NCBI GenBank assembly: GCA_016286205.1
Contig: JAEESF010000005.1
Coordinates: forward strand, 1 to 64,000
Direction: 5' to 3'
Source of the DNA: Colicola sp016286205
GTDB taxonomy: Bacteria > Bacteroidota > Bacteroidia > Bacteroidales > Paludibacteraceae
DNA length: 64,000 nucleotides
The translations under genes were made by a program, and so were the position numbers. Below, piece after piece: positions 8,856-15,507 of this stretch (positions within the stretch are counted from its first letter, which is position 1; every line of letters begins with the position of its first letter). The notes beneath the pieces were generated by a model. It saw nothing but the letters and a program-made list of their open reading frames with translations. It did not search any database and was not told the origin of the DNA.

Positions 8856-8890
8856 TCCTGTAAACATTAATCTTTAAACATCAAATTATT

Positions 8891-9418
8891 ATGCGTCATA
8901 ATAAAAAATTCAACCACCTTAGCCGCAAAGCTAACCACCGTGCTGCTATGCTCAGCAACATGGCTTGCTCGCTGATTCAACACAAGCGTATCAGCACTAC
9001 GTTGGCCAAGGCGAAGGCTCTCCGCATCTACGTAGAGCCTATCCTCACTCGTGCTAAAGAGGATAATATGAACAACCGTCGTTTGGCTTTCAGCCTGCTC
9101 AAACAGAAAGAGGTCGTTACCGAACTCTTCCAGAATGTAAGTGAGAAGATTGCTAACCGTCCGGGTGGCTACACTCGTATTCTTCGTACCGGTTATCGTC
9201 TGGGCGATGCAGCTGAGATGTGTATCATCGAATTGGTTGACTACAACGAGAATATGTTGAAGGATACCAAGAAGGCCGCTAAGAAAACTACTCGCCGTGC
9301 CGGCAAAAAGACTGCTAAAGAAGAAGCTGCTGCTGTAGAAGAGGCTCCAATCGAGGAGGCTCCTAAAGCAGAAGAACCTGCTGCAGAGAAACCGGTAGAG
9401 GAAGCTAAAGAGGCTTAA
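8891..9418 (+). CDS. rplQ: 50S ribosomal protein L17 with acidic C-terminal tail
   Basis: A 175-residue bL17. The conserved core (MRHNKKFNHLSRKANHRAAM, RISTTLAKAK, and RPGGYTRILRTGYRLGDAAEM) spans about residues 1-125. About 50 residues follow: first Lys/Arg-rich (KKAAKKTTRRAGKK), then Glu/Ala/Pro-rich. This low-complexity tail is absent from many L17 proteins; I recall similar tails in other Bacteroidota. It ends the ribosomal block. Confidence 0.95.
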   Translation: MRHNKKFNHLSRKANHRAAMLSNMACSLIQHKRISTTLAKAKALRIYVEPILTRAKEDNMNNRRLAFSLLKQKEVVTELFQNVSEKIANRPGGYTRILRTGYRLGDAAEMCIIELVDYNENMLKDTKKAAKKTTRRAGKKTAKEEAAAVEEAPIEEAPKAEEPAAEKPVEEAKEA

Positions 9419-9448
9419 CAATCACACATTAAAGCATTACACGTAATT

Positions 9449-10825
9449 ATGTTTTTGGATGCAACCAAGCATAACGAAAATGTGACAGATCTCGCCAACT
9501 GCAAGGTTGGCGAATCTGTTTCCGTTTCGGGTATGATTCACAATGTCCGCGTGACCAAGTGGGGTGGATTTATCGTCCTGCGTAAGTCGCGTGGTTTGCT
9601 TCAGGCTGTTGTTAGCAACGATACTTCGCGTTTCTTTGACGAGAAGGGCGAGGCTATCACGATGAATGATCTTTGCCGTGAGATGGCAGTCACGCTGACC
9701 GGAAAAGTGAATGAAGCTAACATCAAGGATCCTGCAGCGTTCTACAAGACGATTGAGATAGCTGTGGACGAGGTTCGTGTTCTTTCGCGTCCGACTACTT
9801 CGGAAGTGATCGATATGAACGCGCTGAAGTTTGGCGACGAGGAAACACTCCTGCGCTACAAGTTTGACAACCGTCAGGTTACTCTCCGCAATCCTCGCGA
9901 TATGGGTATTCTGAAGGTGCAGAGCACTATCGCTCGTGCATTTGGAGAATTTCTCGCAACCAACGGCTTCACCCAGATATTCACTCCGAAGATTGTGAGC
10001 GAGGGCGCCGAAGGTGGTGCGAACGTCTTCCGCATGGAGTATTTCGGCAAGCAGGTTTACCTGGCTCAGAGTCCTCAGTTCTACAAGCAGATTGGCGTCG
10101 GCGTCTATGAGCGCGTCTTTGAGATTGCGCCGGCCTATCGTGCTGAGAAGCACGCTACTAGCCGCCACCTGAACGAGTATATCTCCCTCGATGTGGAGAT
10201 GGGCTTTATCAAGGGCCAGGAGGATGTGATGACGTTGGAAGCAGCCTTGCTGCGTCATATCATCGCCACCGTAGAAAAGGAGTGCGCGCACGAGTTGAAT
10301 CTGCTGAACGCCACTATACCCGTGCTGCCGGAACAAGTGCCTGCTTGGAAACTGAGCGAGGTGCATGAGATTCTCTTCGAGAACGGTCTGTGCGAGGCCG
10401 ATCACCGCGGTGAGGATGACTTGGCGCCGGAAGAGGAACGTGCTATCTGCAAGTACGCATTGGAGAAGTTTGGTTCGGACTTTGTGTTCGTTACTCATTT
10501 CCCGAGCGAGCACCGCGCTTTCTATGCGATGGACGACCCCGAGGATCCGAGTCTGACACTCAGTTTCGACCTCCTCATGCGTGGTCTGGAGATCACCTCT
10601 GGTGGTCAGCGTATCCACAAGGAGCAGGAGTATCGTGACAAGATGATTCGTCGCGGTATGAATCCTGATGCTTTCCGTTTCTATCTGGACACTTTCCGCA
10701 ACGGTATGCCTCCCCATGGCGGTTTTGCCATTGGTTTGGAACGTATTACGGCTTGTTTCTTAGGAATTGCGAACGTGAAGGAATGCTCCATGTTCCCGCG
10801 TGATATCAATCGCGTTGCGCCTTAA
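9449..10825 (+). CDS. aspS: Aspartyl-tRNA synthetase, archaeal/eukaryal type, probably non-discriminating
   Basis: A 458-residue class IIb synthetase charging tRNA(Asp) with aspartate. An N-terminal OB-fold anticodon domain (residues about 10-115) joins a catalytic core: QSPQFYKQ near 207, motif 2 at RAEKHATSRHLNE (231-243), FDLLMRGLEITSGGQRIH, and motif 3 GFAIGLERIT, ending FPRDINR. These match archaeal-type AspRS, not bacterial AspRS (near 590 residues with a GAD insertion) or AsnRS. His31 lies where discriminating archaeal enzymes have Trp; from recalled work that change accompanies relaxed tRNA(Asp)/tRNA(Asn) recognition. Its 3' end overlaps the convergent next gene by 20 nt. Family call strong; non-discrimination is inference. 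Confidence 0.88.
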   Translation: MFLDATKHNENVTDLANCKVGESVSVSGMIHNVRVTKWGGFIVLRKSRGLLQAVVSNDTSRFFDEKGEAITMNDLCREMAVTLTGKVNEANIKDPAAFYKTIEIAVDEVRVLSRPTTSEVIDMNALKFGDEETLLRYKFDNRQVTLRNPRDMGILKVQSTIARAFGEFLATNGFTQIFTPKIVSEGAEGGANVFRMEYFGKQVYLAQSPQFYKQIGVGVYERVFEIAPAYRAEKHATSRHLNEYISLDVEMGFIKGQEDVMTLEAALLRHIIATVEKECAHELNLLNATIPVLPEQVPAWKLSEVHEILFENGLCEADHRGEDDLAPEEERAICKYALEKFGSDFVFVTHFPSEHRAFYAMDDPEDPSLTLSFDLLMRGLEITSGGQRIHKEQEYRDKMIRRGMNPDAFRFYLDTFRNGMPPHGGFAIGLERITACFLGIANVKECSMFPRDINRVAP

Positions 10826-12269
10826 GGAAATAGAAATTCTTATCTGTAACGAGCATCCATCCGCTTTCCGGCATTTCGGCAAAGACGAGTGGATGTTCGT
10901 TTGTTATTTGCAGCATGGTTGTGCGAACAGCCATTTCGTAGCTCAGGTCTAATACGCGTGTACTGTTGGTCAGGTCATCAACCACTACGCAGCGCCATCC
11001 GTCGGTGGTGTTGAGTAGCGCATGTACATGTTCGCCGTAAGCGGCGGGGTAGGTTGTCGTCTCGCCGTTAATAGGGCTGATGTGCGTTGCTTGTTGCGTG
11101 GCTGCCAGAGGCTCGGCCAGGCGGCTCAGGTGGGTTCGGATAAGTGTCATCGCACTATCTGCCACGCTCTTCATCTCGTTACCTGTCCATTGCCCGTTAT
11201 CCATCGTCTCTTGGCCGCTCTTGGCCATCTGCAGCATCGGAACGAGTTCTCTCACGCTCTTCGGCACCTTGGTCTCGGCCAGTTGTCGCTCTATGGCACC
11301 CAGTCGAACGATCGTCTGCATGCCGCTCAGGGCCAGTGCTTTTTCGCTGGTCAGTTCCAGTCGTTTGCAGCGCCCTACGATGGACTCATCGGTCTTGTCT
11401 GTGACGCGCGCTCCTACGCGGTAGCGCTTCACTTCTAGGGTCAGTTTGTCGTATTCGCTATCCACGGCTTTGTAGAGTCGCTCGTACACATCTTTTTGCT
11501 CGCGGAGGAATTGGCCCACCCAACTGCTGTAATCCCACAGCGCGATATCGTTGTTCATGAAGTCGCTACTGGTCAGTCCGTCCAGACGGTATAGTTCGAT
11601 GGTCTGCCAGCGGAAGGCAGGATCGTAGCCGTTGATGGGGTCTAGCGCTAGGGCGCCCAGATAGGCGTCAATCAGTTCTTTCAGTCCGGCCGACTCACGA
11701 GCTAGTTGCTCTAGTTCGGTTCTTTGCGTAGCAGTCAGTTCCAGATGGGCTGTTTTCTCGCGTGTATATTGCGTCAGAAAACGGCTATATAGTGCCTGGC
11801 AACTGTTGTATTGTTCCACTAGTCGATAGAGGCTGCGGTGAATACTGTCGCAAGCCGTCTGTCGGCGTGCTACTTCGGCCAGCCGCGGACGGATATAGGA
11901 TTCCAGTGCGGCGTATTCTATTTTCTTCTCGCCATTGGCTATCTCGGCGTACTGCCAACCGGGCAGTTTTTGGTCTTTCGCAAAATGCAGGCAGTTGCCG
12001 TAGAACAGTTTCGAGCGATAGAGCAGTTCGCTTAGTTCGCGGTAGTTATGCAGCGCGTCGCGACCGTCGAGCAGGCTGTAGCAACGGTTGCCCAACTGGT
12101 AATAGACATTGGCGTGTTCGGGTTTGTCTTGCTGATAATCCATCAGCAGATAAATGGCCTCATAGGGCGTCATTTGTTCTGCACGCTCCAGTAGCACGTT
12201 GTATTTCTCTTGCGCGCACAGTGCGGTCGCAAGCAACAACATCAGTCCTATGATTTTGTTTCTCAGCAT
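10806..12269 (-). CDS. Secreted protein of unknown function, helical, partner of the OmpA-family gene
   Basis: A 487-residue protein with a clear signal peptide (MLRNKIIGLMLLLATALCAQ, cleavage likely after ALCA). I do not recognise the family. The first 120 residues look like helical repeats of tetratricopeptide type (YQLGNRCYSLLDGRDALHNY), followed by long charged helices; the C-terminal 100 residues look beta-rich. A short stretch near residue 355 reads QETMDNGQWTGNE, which resembles translated intergenic-type repeat sequence. The ATG abuts the stop of the upstream OmpA-family gene (TAAATG), so the two form an operon and may act together in the envelope. No promoter of its own is visible. 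Confidence 0.8.
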   Translation of the reverse strand: MLRNKIIGLMLLLATALCAQEKYNVLLERAEQMTPYEAIYLLMDYQQDKPEHANVYYQLGNRCYSLLDGRDALHNYRELSELLYRSKLFYGNCLHFAKDQKLPGWQYAEIANGEKKIEYAALESYIRPRLAEVARRQTACDSIHRSLYRLVEQYNSCQALYSRFLTQYTREKTAHLELTATQRTELEQLARESAGLKELIDAYLGALALDPINGYDPAFRWQTIELYRLDGLTSSDFMNNDIALWDYSSWVGQFLREQKDVYERLYKAVDSEYDKLTLEVKRYRVGARVTDKTDESIVGRCKRLELTSEKALALSGMQTIVRLGAIERQLAETKVPKSVRELVPMLQMAKSGQETMDNGQWTGNEMKSVADSAMTLIRTHLSRLAEPLAATQQATHISPINGETTTYPAAYGEHVHALLNTTDGWRCVVVDDLTNSTRVLDLSYEMAVRTTMLQITNEHPLVFAEMPESGWMLVTDKNFYFLKAQRD

Positions 12270-13922
12270 TTAGAAATCGATGATTTTTATCTCCACACGT
12301 CTGTTCAGCGCGCGGTTCTCTTCACTGTCATTCGCCACGAGTGGTTTGCGTTTGCCGTATCCGCGGGCCTCGATACGCTGCGAGTCAATGCCGTGACTGA
12401 GCAGCCATTGCTTTACACTCTCGCCGCGCAGACTCGACAGACGGTCGTTGTATTTGTCCGTGCCGCGGTCATCGGTGTGGGCTGACAACTCGATGCGCAG
12501 GGTGGGGTTCTGTTCCATCAGGCTGAGCAATTGCTGCAACTGCTGATTACTTTCGCGCGTCAGTTCGTGCGAATCGTAGGCAAACTGAATGGCGCGCAGT
12601 TGCACTACCAGGTCTTTCTCTATCGGCTGCAGGCGAATGCGTATCTGTTCTGTCTGTTCGGCCAGACTCTTCACTTTGATTACGGTGTCGAAGAAAAGGT
12701 AACCGGTTGCGTTGACCGAGCATGCCACATCGCGTCCCAGTCGCAGGGCCGTGTCGCGTGGAGCCAGATGGCCGTTCATGCGCACTTCGGCTTTGTCTAT
12801 CGGATTGCCGCTGCGGGCATCTACTACATCGATGTGATAGCGCCGTTTTTGTGGACGAAGTGCTACATCTATCTCGGTTTCGGCGAACAGCACTTGGCGT
12901 TCGGTGTTCAGCGTCAGCGTAGTGTCGTTGTAGCCCGCGCGATGGAGAGCGATCGGATAAACCGAACCCAGACTCAGGTCTTTCTTCTCCTCGCCCAGAC
13001 TCTCTTGCGTCTCGCTGTCGTATAGTTTGAGCACGATGTGCAGTTTCTCGCTCAGCGCTATCTCGCCCAGGTCTCTCTCGGTCTTCGCCTCCTGGCGCTC
13101 CACTTTCACCATCTCGTAGAAATGCGAGAAGCCATCGGCAGTGATATCCAGTCGGTAGCTTTCACCTTGCTGCAGGGCGATGCGGAATCGGCCTGTGACA
13201 CTGTGCACACGCGCTATCTGCTTCAGTTGTTGAGTGATTGCGTCGTACACATATACTCGCCCGCTTCCTAACGGACGTCGACCGTACGAATGAACTACGG
13301 TGCCGGTTACCACGGTTATCGGATGAACTTGTGGCATCGTGCTGCACGTGTCTGGTAGAATCCAGTTGTGCTCGTCCATTTTTTCAGAGCGATGGAGCAT
13401 CCAGCCGCTCTTTTTCTTGCTTTCTACGTAGCGGTAGAAGGTGAAAGTGCGGTTATCTTCCGCTATCTGTGGACGCGAGTCGTTCGTACCGCTTATGATG
13501 ATCGGACCTTCGTCCACAAACCCTTTTCCTTCGCTGTTCACGGCTTTGCATATACGTCCGCTGGACTCTTGTCCTTCGCTACGCAAAACGAAATACATCT
13601 CTCGCTCGTCGCTACTGATCGTTGGCCATAGTTTGTCTCCATTCTCTGGCCTCTCGCCTTTCGCCTCTAGCTTTTCCGGTTTTCCCCATCGCCACCCTTC
13701 GGCGCGAATGGCAAAGAGTTCGTAATGCGCGCTGCCCGGTTGCTTGGCCGAGAAATATATCGTCAGCGAGTCGAAACTGAGCACAGAGTGCTGAACGCTC
13801 CATCCCTGGTTCTCCAAGCCGCGTACCTGCGGCAATTTCTGCCCCACGCCCACGTTCTGCTGCGCCATCAGCACCATCACCGCGGCCAACAATACCAGTA
13901 CTATGGAAACTCTTTTGCGCAT
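12270..13922 (-). CDS. OmpA-family envelope protein with PD40-like propeller and carboxypeptidase-regulatory-like domain
   Basis: A 550-residue periplasmic or outer-membrane-associated protein. Signal peptide MRKRVSIVLVLLAAVMVLMA is followed by propeller-like repeats (WPTISSDEREMYFVL and similar, residues about 30-180), Ig/carboxypeptidase-regulatory-like beta domains (about 190-420) and a C-terminal OmpA peptidoglycan-binding domain (about 445-550; IELSAHTDDRGTDKYN and RIEARGYGKRKPL). The start at 13922 is chosen because the -7 box (13931-13938) excludes upstream in-frame codons. The architecture resembles PorE of the type IX secretion system, but the N-terminal TPR part of PorE is missing. 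The downstream gene may supply helical repeats. Function is inference. Confidence 0.85.
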   Translation of the reverse strand: MRKRVSIVLVLLAAVMVLMAQQNVGVGQKLPQVRGLENQGWSVQHSVLSFDSLTIYFSAKQPGSAHYELFAIRAEGWRWGKPEKLEAKGERPENGDKLWPTISSDEREMYFVLRSEGQESSGRICKAVNSEGKGFVDEGPIIISGTNDSRPQIAEDNRTFTFYRYVESKKKSGWMLHRSEKMDEHNWILPDTCSTMPQVHPITVVTGTVVHSYGRRPLGSGRVYVYDAITQQLKQIARVHSVTGRFRIALQQGESYRLDITADGFSHFYEMVKVERQEAKTERDLGEIALSEKLHIVLKLYDSETQESLGEEKKDLSLGSVYPIALHRAGYNDTTLTLNTERQVLFAETEIDVALRPQKRRYHIDVVDARSGNPIDKAEVRMNGHLAPRDTALRLGRDVACSVNATGYLFFDTVIKVKSLAEQTEQIRIRLQPIEKDLVVQLRAIQFAYDSHELTRESNQQLQQLLSLMEQNPTLRIELSAHTDDRGTDKYNDRLSSLRGESVKQWLLSHGIDSQRIEARGYGKRKPLVANDSEENRALNRRVEIKIIDF

Positions 13923-13930
13923 TTTCGGCG

Positions 13931-13962
13931 CAAAGATAGTACATTTTTTTGATATATGCAAA
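13931..13962 (-). promoter_or_regulatory. Promoter of the OmpA-family operon
   Basis: Read on the minus strand, TTTG (13962-13959), 20 nt, then TATCTTTG (13938-13931). This matches the Bacteroidota -33/-7 consensus. Only eight bases separate the -7 box from the ATG, so the mRNA would be nearly leaderless. It is divergent from the promoter at 13990-14021. Confidence 0.85.
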
Positions 13963-13989
13963 TTTCCCAAGTTTTTCCCAAGTCAAAAA

Positions 13990-14021
13990 TTTGCATATTT
14001 CGCCAAAAACCACTACCTTTG
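13990..14021 (+). promoter_or_regulatory. Promoter of the lipoprotein gene pair
   Basis: TTTG (13990-13993), a 20-nt spacer, then TACCTTTG (14014-14021), with the extended forms TTTGCATAT and TTTGCACC also seen at other promoters of the window. The ATG at 14046 lies 24 nt after the box. Confidence 0.85.
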
Positions 14022-14045
14022 CACCGAATTTAACATTTTTGCCTT

Positions 14046-14477
14046 ATGAAAACGAAAGCGAAAATTTGGATGAACACCCTCATCGGAGCAGTTCTTGGCC
14101 TATTAGGATTTGGCTCTTTCAGTTGTGGCATGTACGCTTGCCCGTACGCTGATCTCACTATTGACGGAGCAGTCATGGACGAACATGGCAAACCTGTTCC
14201 CGGCGCCCAAGTTGTGCATCGTTCCGGTTGGAATGACGGGGCAGGCACTAGGTACTGGCAGGAATATGCTGACACGCTCTATGCGGATGACGAAGGCCAG
14301 TTCCATATGTATAAGCAAAGCGATTTTCCTAGAGAATGTCACATGCTCATCGCCCATGACCTAACGGGCAAGTACGAATCCGATTCTGTCTTTTCTCAGG
14401 TCACTTATGCTGGCGGTCATGGCTGGTACAAAGGCAAAGCCTTCATTACAAACGTCTTTATCCTCGAAGAGAAATAA
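14046..14477 (+). CDS. Putative lipoprotein, similar to the radical-SAM-associated lipoprotein family
   Basis: A 143-residue protein. A hydrophobic segment (residues about 10-24) ends in FGSFSCGMY, a plausible but non-ideal lipobox with Cys27. The rest is one beta domain of carboxypeptidase-regulatory type: DLTIDGAVMDEHGKPVPGAQV, DTLYADDEGQFHM, and a Gly/Trp-rich end. The C(G)MY..PYA start plus this domain recalls the Bacteroidota proteins annotated as radical SAM-associated putative lipoproteins. No radical SAM gene is near. Family placement is from memory and tentative; export and lipidation are inferred. Confidence 0.7.
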   Translation: MKTKAKIWMNTLIGAVLGLLGFGSFSCGMYACPYADLTIDGAVMDEHGKPVPGAQVVHRSGWNDGAGTRYWQEYADTLYADDEGQFHMYKQSDFPRECHMLIAHDLTGKYESDSVFSQVTYAGGHGWYKGKAFITNVFILEEK

Positions 14478-14487
14478 CCTACTTTTG
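14456..14487 (+). promoter_or_regulatory. Possible weaker promoter before the second lipoprotein
   Basis: TACTTTTG at 14480-14487 matches the -7 box, but the -33 region (TTTA at 14457-14460, spacer 19) is off consensus. The next ATG is at 14507. It could give separate expression of the second gene. Confidence 0.35.
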
Positions 14488-14506
14488 AAATCAAGCGATC
14501 CAATTT

Positions 14507-15127
14507 ATGAAAAAGACTGTTTTGCTTACATTATTGTTTGCGGCAATGTTCTACGGCTGTAAAAATCCTTCTTTTAACACTACCGCGTCTGGGTATTTTA
14601 ATAGGTACTCCAATTTGATGTATGGAATACAATCTGCACTTCAAGAGGCGTACCTTACTGATTCTACCAATATAGAAGGGACCTGGCCAATAACGTTTGG
14701 ACAACTCGCAGGCGATAGTCTTTCTATTTCTAAAATAGCAGATAAGAAATATATCTTGACCTCCAATAACGAAGAATCTTCTTTGAAGATTACTACTGAA
14801 GTGTTAAATCAATACATCCACGGCGAGGGCTCGTGGAAAAAAGAAATTTATCCCATTGTGCTAAAAGGGAATGGCACGTACAAAATATCAGCAGATAGTA
14901 CATTTACCTACGAAATAAGTGATATAGGTGGCGAAATGATATATTACTATCCATACCCTAGCTCAATGCCCGATGATGGAAGTTTTTCCTTTACCTACTG
15001 GGATGGAGGAACTATAACCTTGTCTCTTTCTACTGCAAATCGCACACGAACATATCATTACAAACTTGTCCGCTGTCGCATTACTTGCCGAGAAACAGGA
15101 GAACAAGTAATGAGTTACGACGACTAA
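14507..15127 (+). CDS. Lipoprotein of unknown function
   Basis: A 206-residue protein with a textbook lipoprotein signal: MKKTVLLTLLFAAMFYGC, lipobox FYGC, lipidated Cys18. The mature part contains alternating beta strands (GTWPITFGQLAGDSLSI, KKYILTSNNEESSLKI, SFTYWDGGTITLSLS) suggesting a lipocalin-like or beta-sandwich fold. I do not recognise the family. It follows the previous lipoprotein gene by 29 nt on the same strand and is visibly AT-richer than its neighbours, so recent acquisition is possible. A terminator lies 60 nt downstream. Confidence 0.8.
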   Translation: MKKTVLLTLLFAAMFYGCKNPSFNTTASGYFNRYSNLMYGIQSALQEAYLTDSTNIEGTWPITFGQLAGDSLSISKIADKKYILTSNNEESSLKITTEVLNQYIHGEGSWKKEIYPIVLKGNGTYKISADSTFTYEISDIGGEMIYYYPYPSSMPDDGSFSFTYWDGGTITLSLSTANRTRTYHYKLVRCRITCRETGEQVMSYDD

Positions 15128-15140
15128 GATAACTCAAATC

Positions 15141-15173
15141 AGACTAACGAGAGACTAACGACAGACTATCGAG
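15141..15173 (+). repeat. 11-bp tandem repeat, three units
   Basis: Units AGACTAACGAG, AGACTAACGAC and AGACTATCGAG lie head to tail just after the lipoprotein stop and before a terminator hairpin. The period equals about one DNA helical turn. Confidence 0.85.
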
Positions 15174-15187
15174 ACGGGATAGAGACG

Positions 15188-15219
15188 AGGGCCAAGCCAC
15201 ACAGCTTGGTCCTTTTTTT
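15188..15219 (+). terminator. Intrinsic terminator of the lipoprotein pair
   Basis: AGGGCCAAGC (15188-15197), loop CACACA, GCTTGGTCCT (15204-15213): a ten-pair stem with one G-U pair, followed by six or seven T. Well placed to end transcription from 13990-14021. Confidence 0.9.
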
Positions 15220-15261
15220 GTGTCTGCACTTTTTATAAATTTTGCCTCTTTCTTTCTCGAT

Positions 15262-15316
15262 AACAACTAAGTAAGAACTAAGTAACAACTAAGTAACAAC
15301 TAAGTAATAACTAAGT
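15262..15316 (+). repeat. 11-bp tandem repeat, five units
   Basis: Five consecutive units of AACAACTAAGT with single changes (AAGAACTAAGT, AATAACTAAGT). They lie between the terminator and the pnp promoter. No open frame or known element explains them. Confidence 0.9.
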
Positions 15317-15409
15317 ATTGTCATGACTCGCCCAGAGAACTGGTATACCGCCATTTTTTCTCCGTTATGCTAACTCAAATTACCTTTTCCAACAAAAAAT
15401 ATAGAAAAA

Positions 15410-15441
15410 TTTGGTAGTGTAAAAAAAAAGTAGTAATTTTG
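15410..15441 (+). promoter_or_regulatory. pnp promoter
   Basis: TTTG (15410-15413), 20 nt, TAATTTTG (15434-15441), then CACG. The transcript would have a leader of about 60 nt before the pnp ATG at 15508, with a possible weak stem GGTCG/CGGCC. PNPase leaders are autoregulatory in other bacteria; not shown here. Confidence 0.88.
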
Positions 15442-15507
15442 CACGACTTTTATGGGGTCTTAAGTTTTAACCGGTCGCAAACGGCGGCCACAATTGACGA
15501 AAAATAG

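Noticed and set aside
9449..10825. Asparaginyl-tRNA synthetase
   Set aside because: Size is similar, but the motif FDLLMRGLEITSGGQRIH and the ending FPRDINR are those of archaeal-type AspRS; AsnRS has a different motif 3 end (FPRT).
13924..13970. Upstream ATG (13970) for the OmpA-family gene
   Set aside because: It lies upstream of the -7 box, and the intervening codons overlap the promoter; the signal peptide begins at 13922.
15262..15316. CRISPR array
   Set aside because: Units of 11 bp with no spacers and no cas genes nearby; it is a simple tandem repeat.
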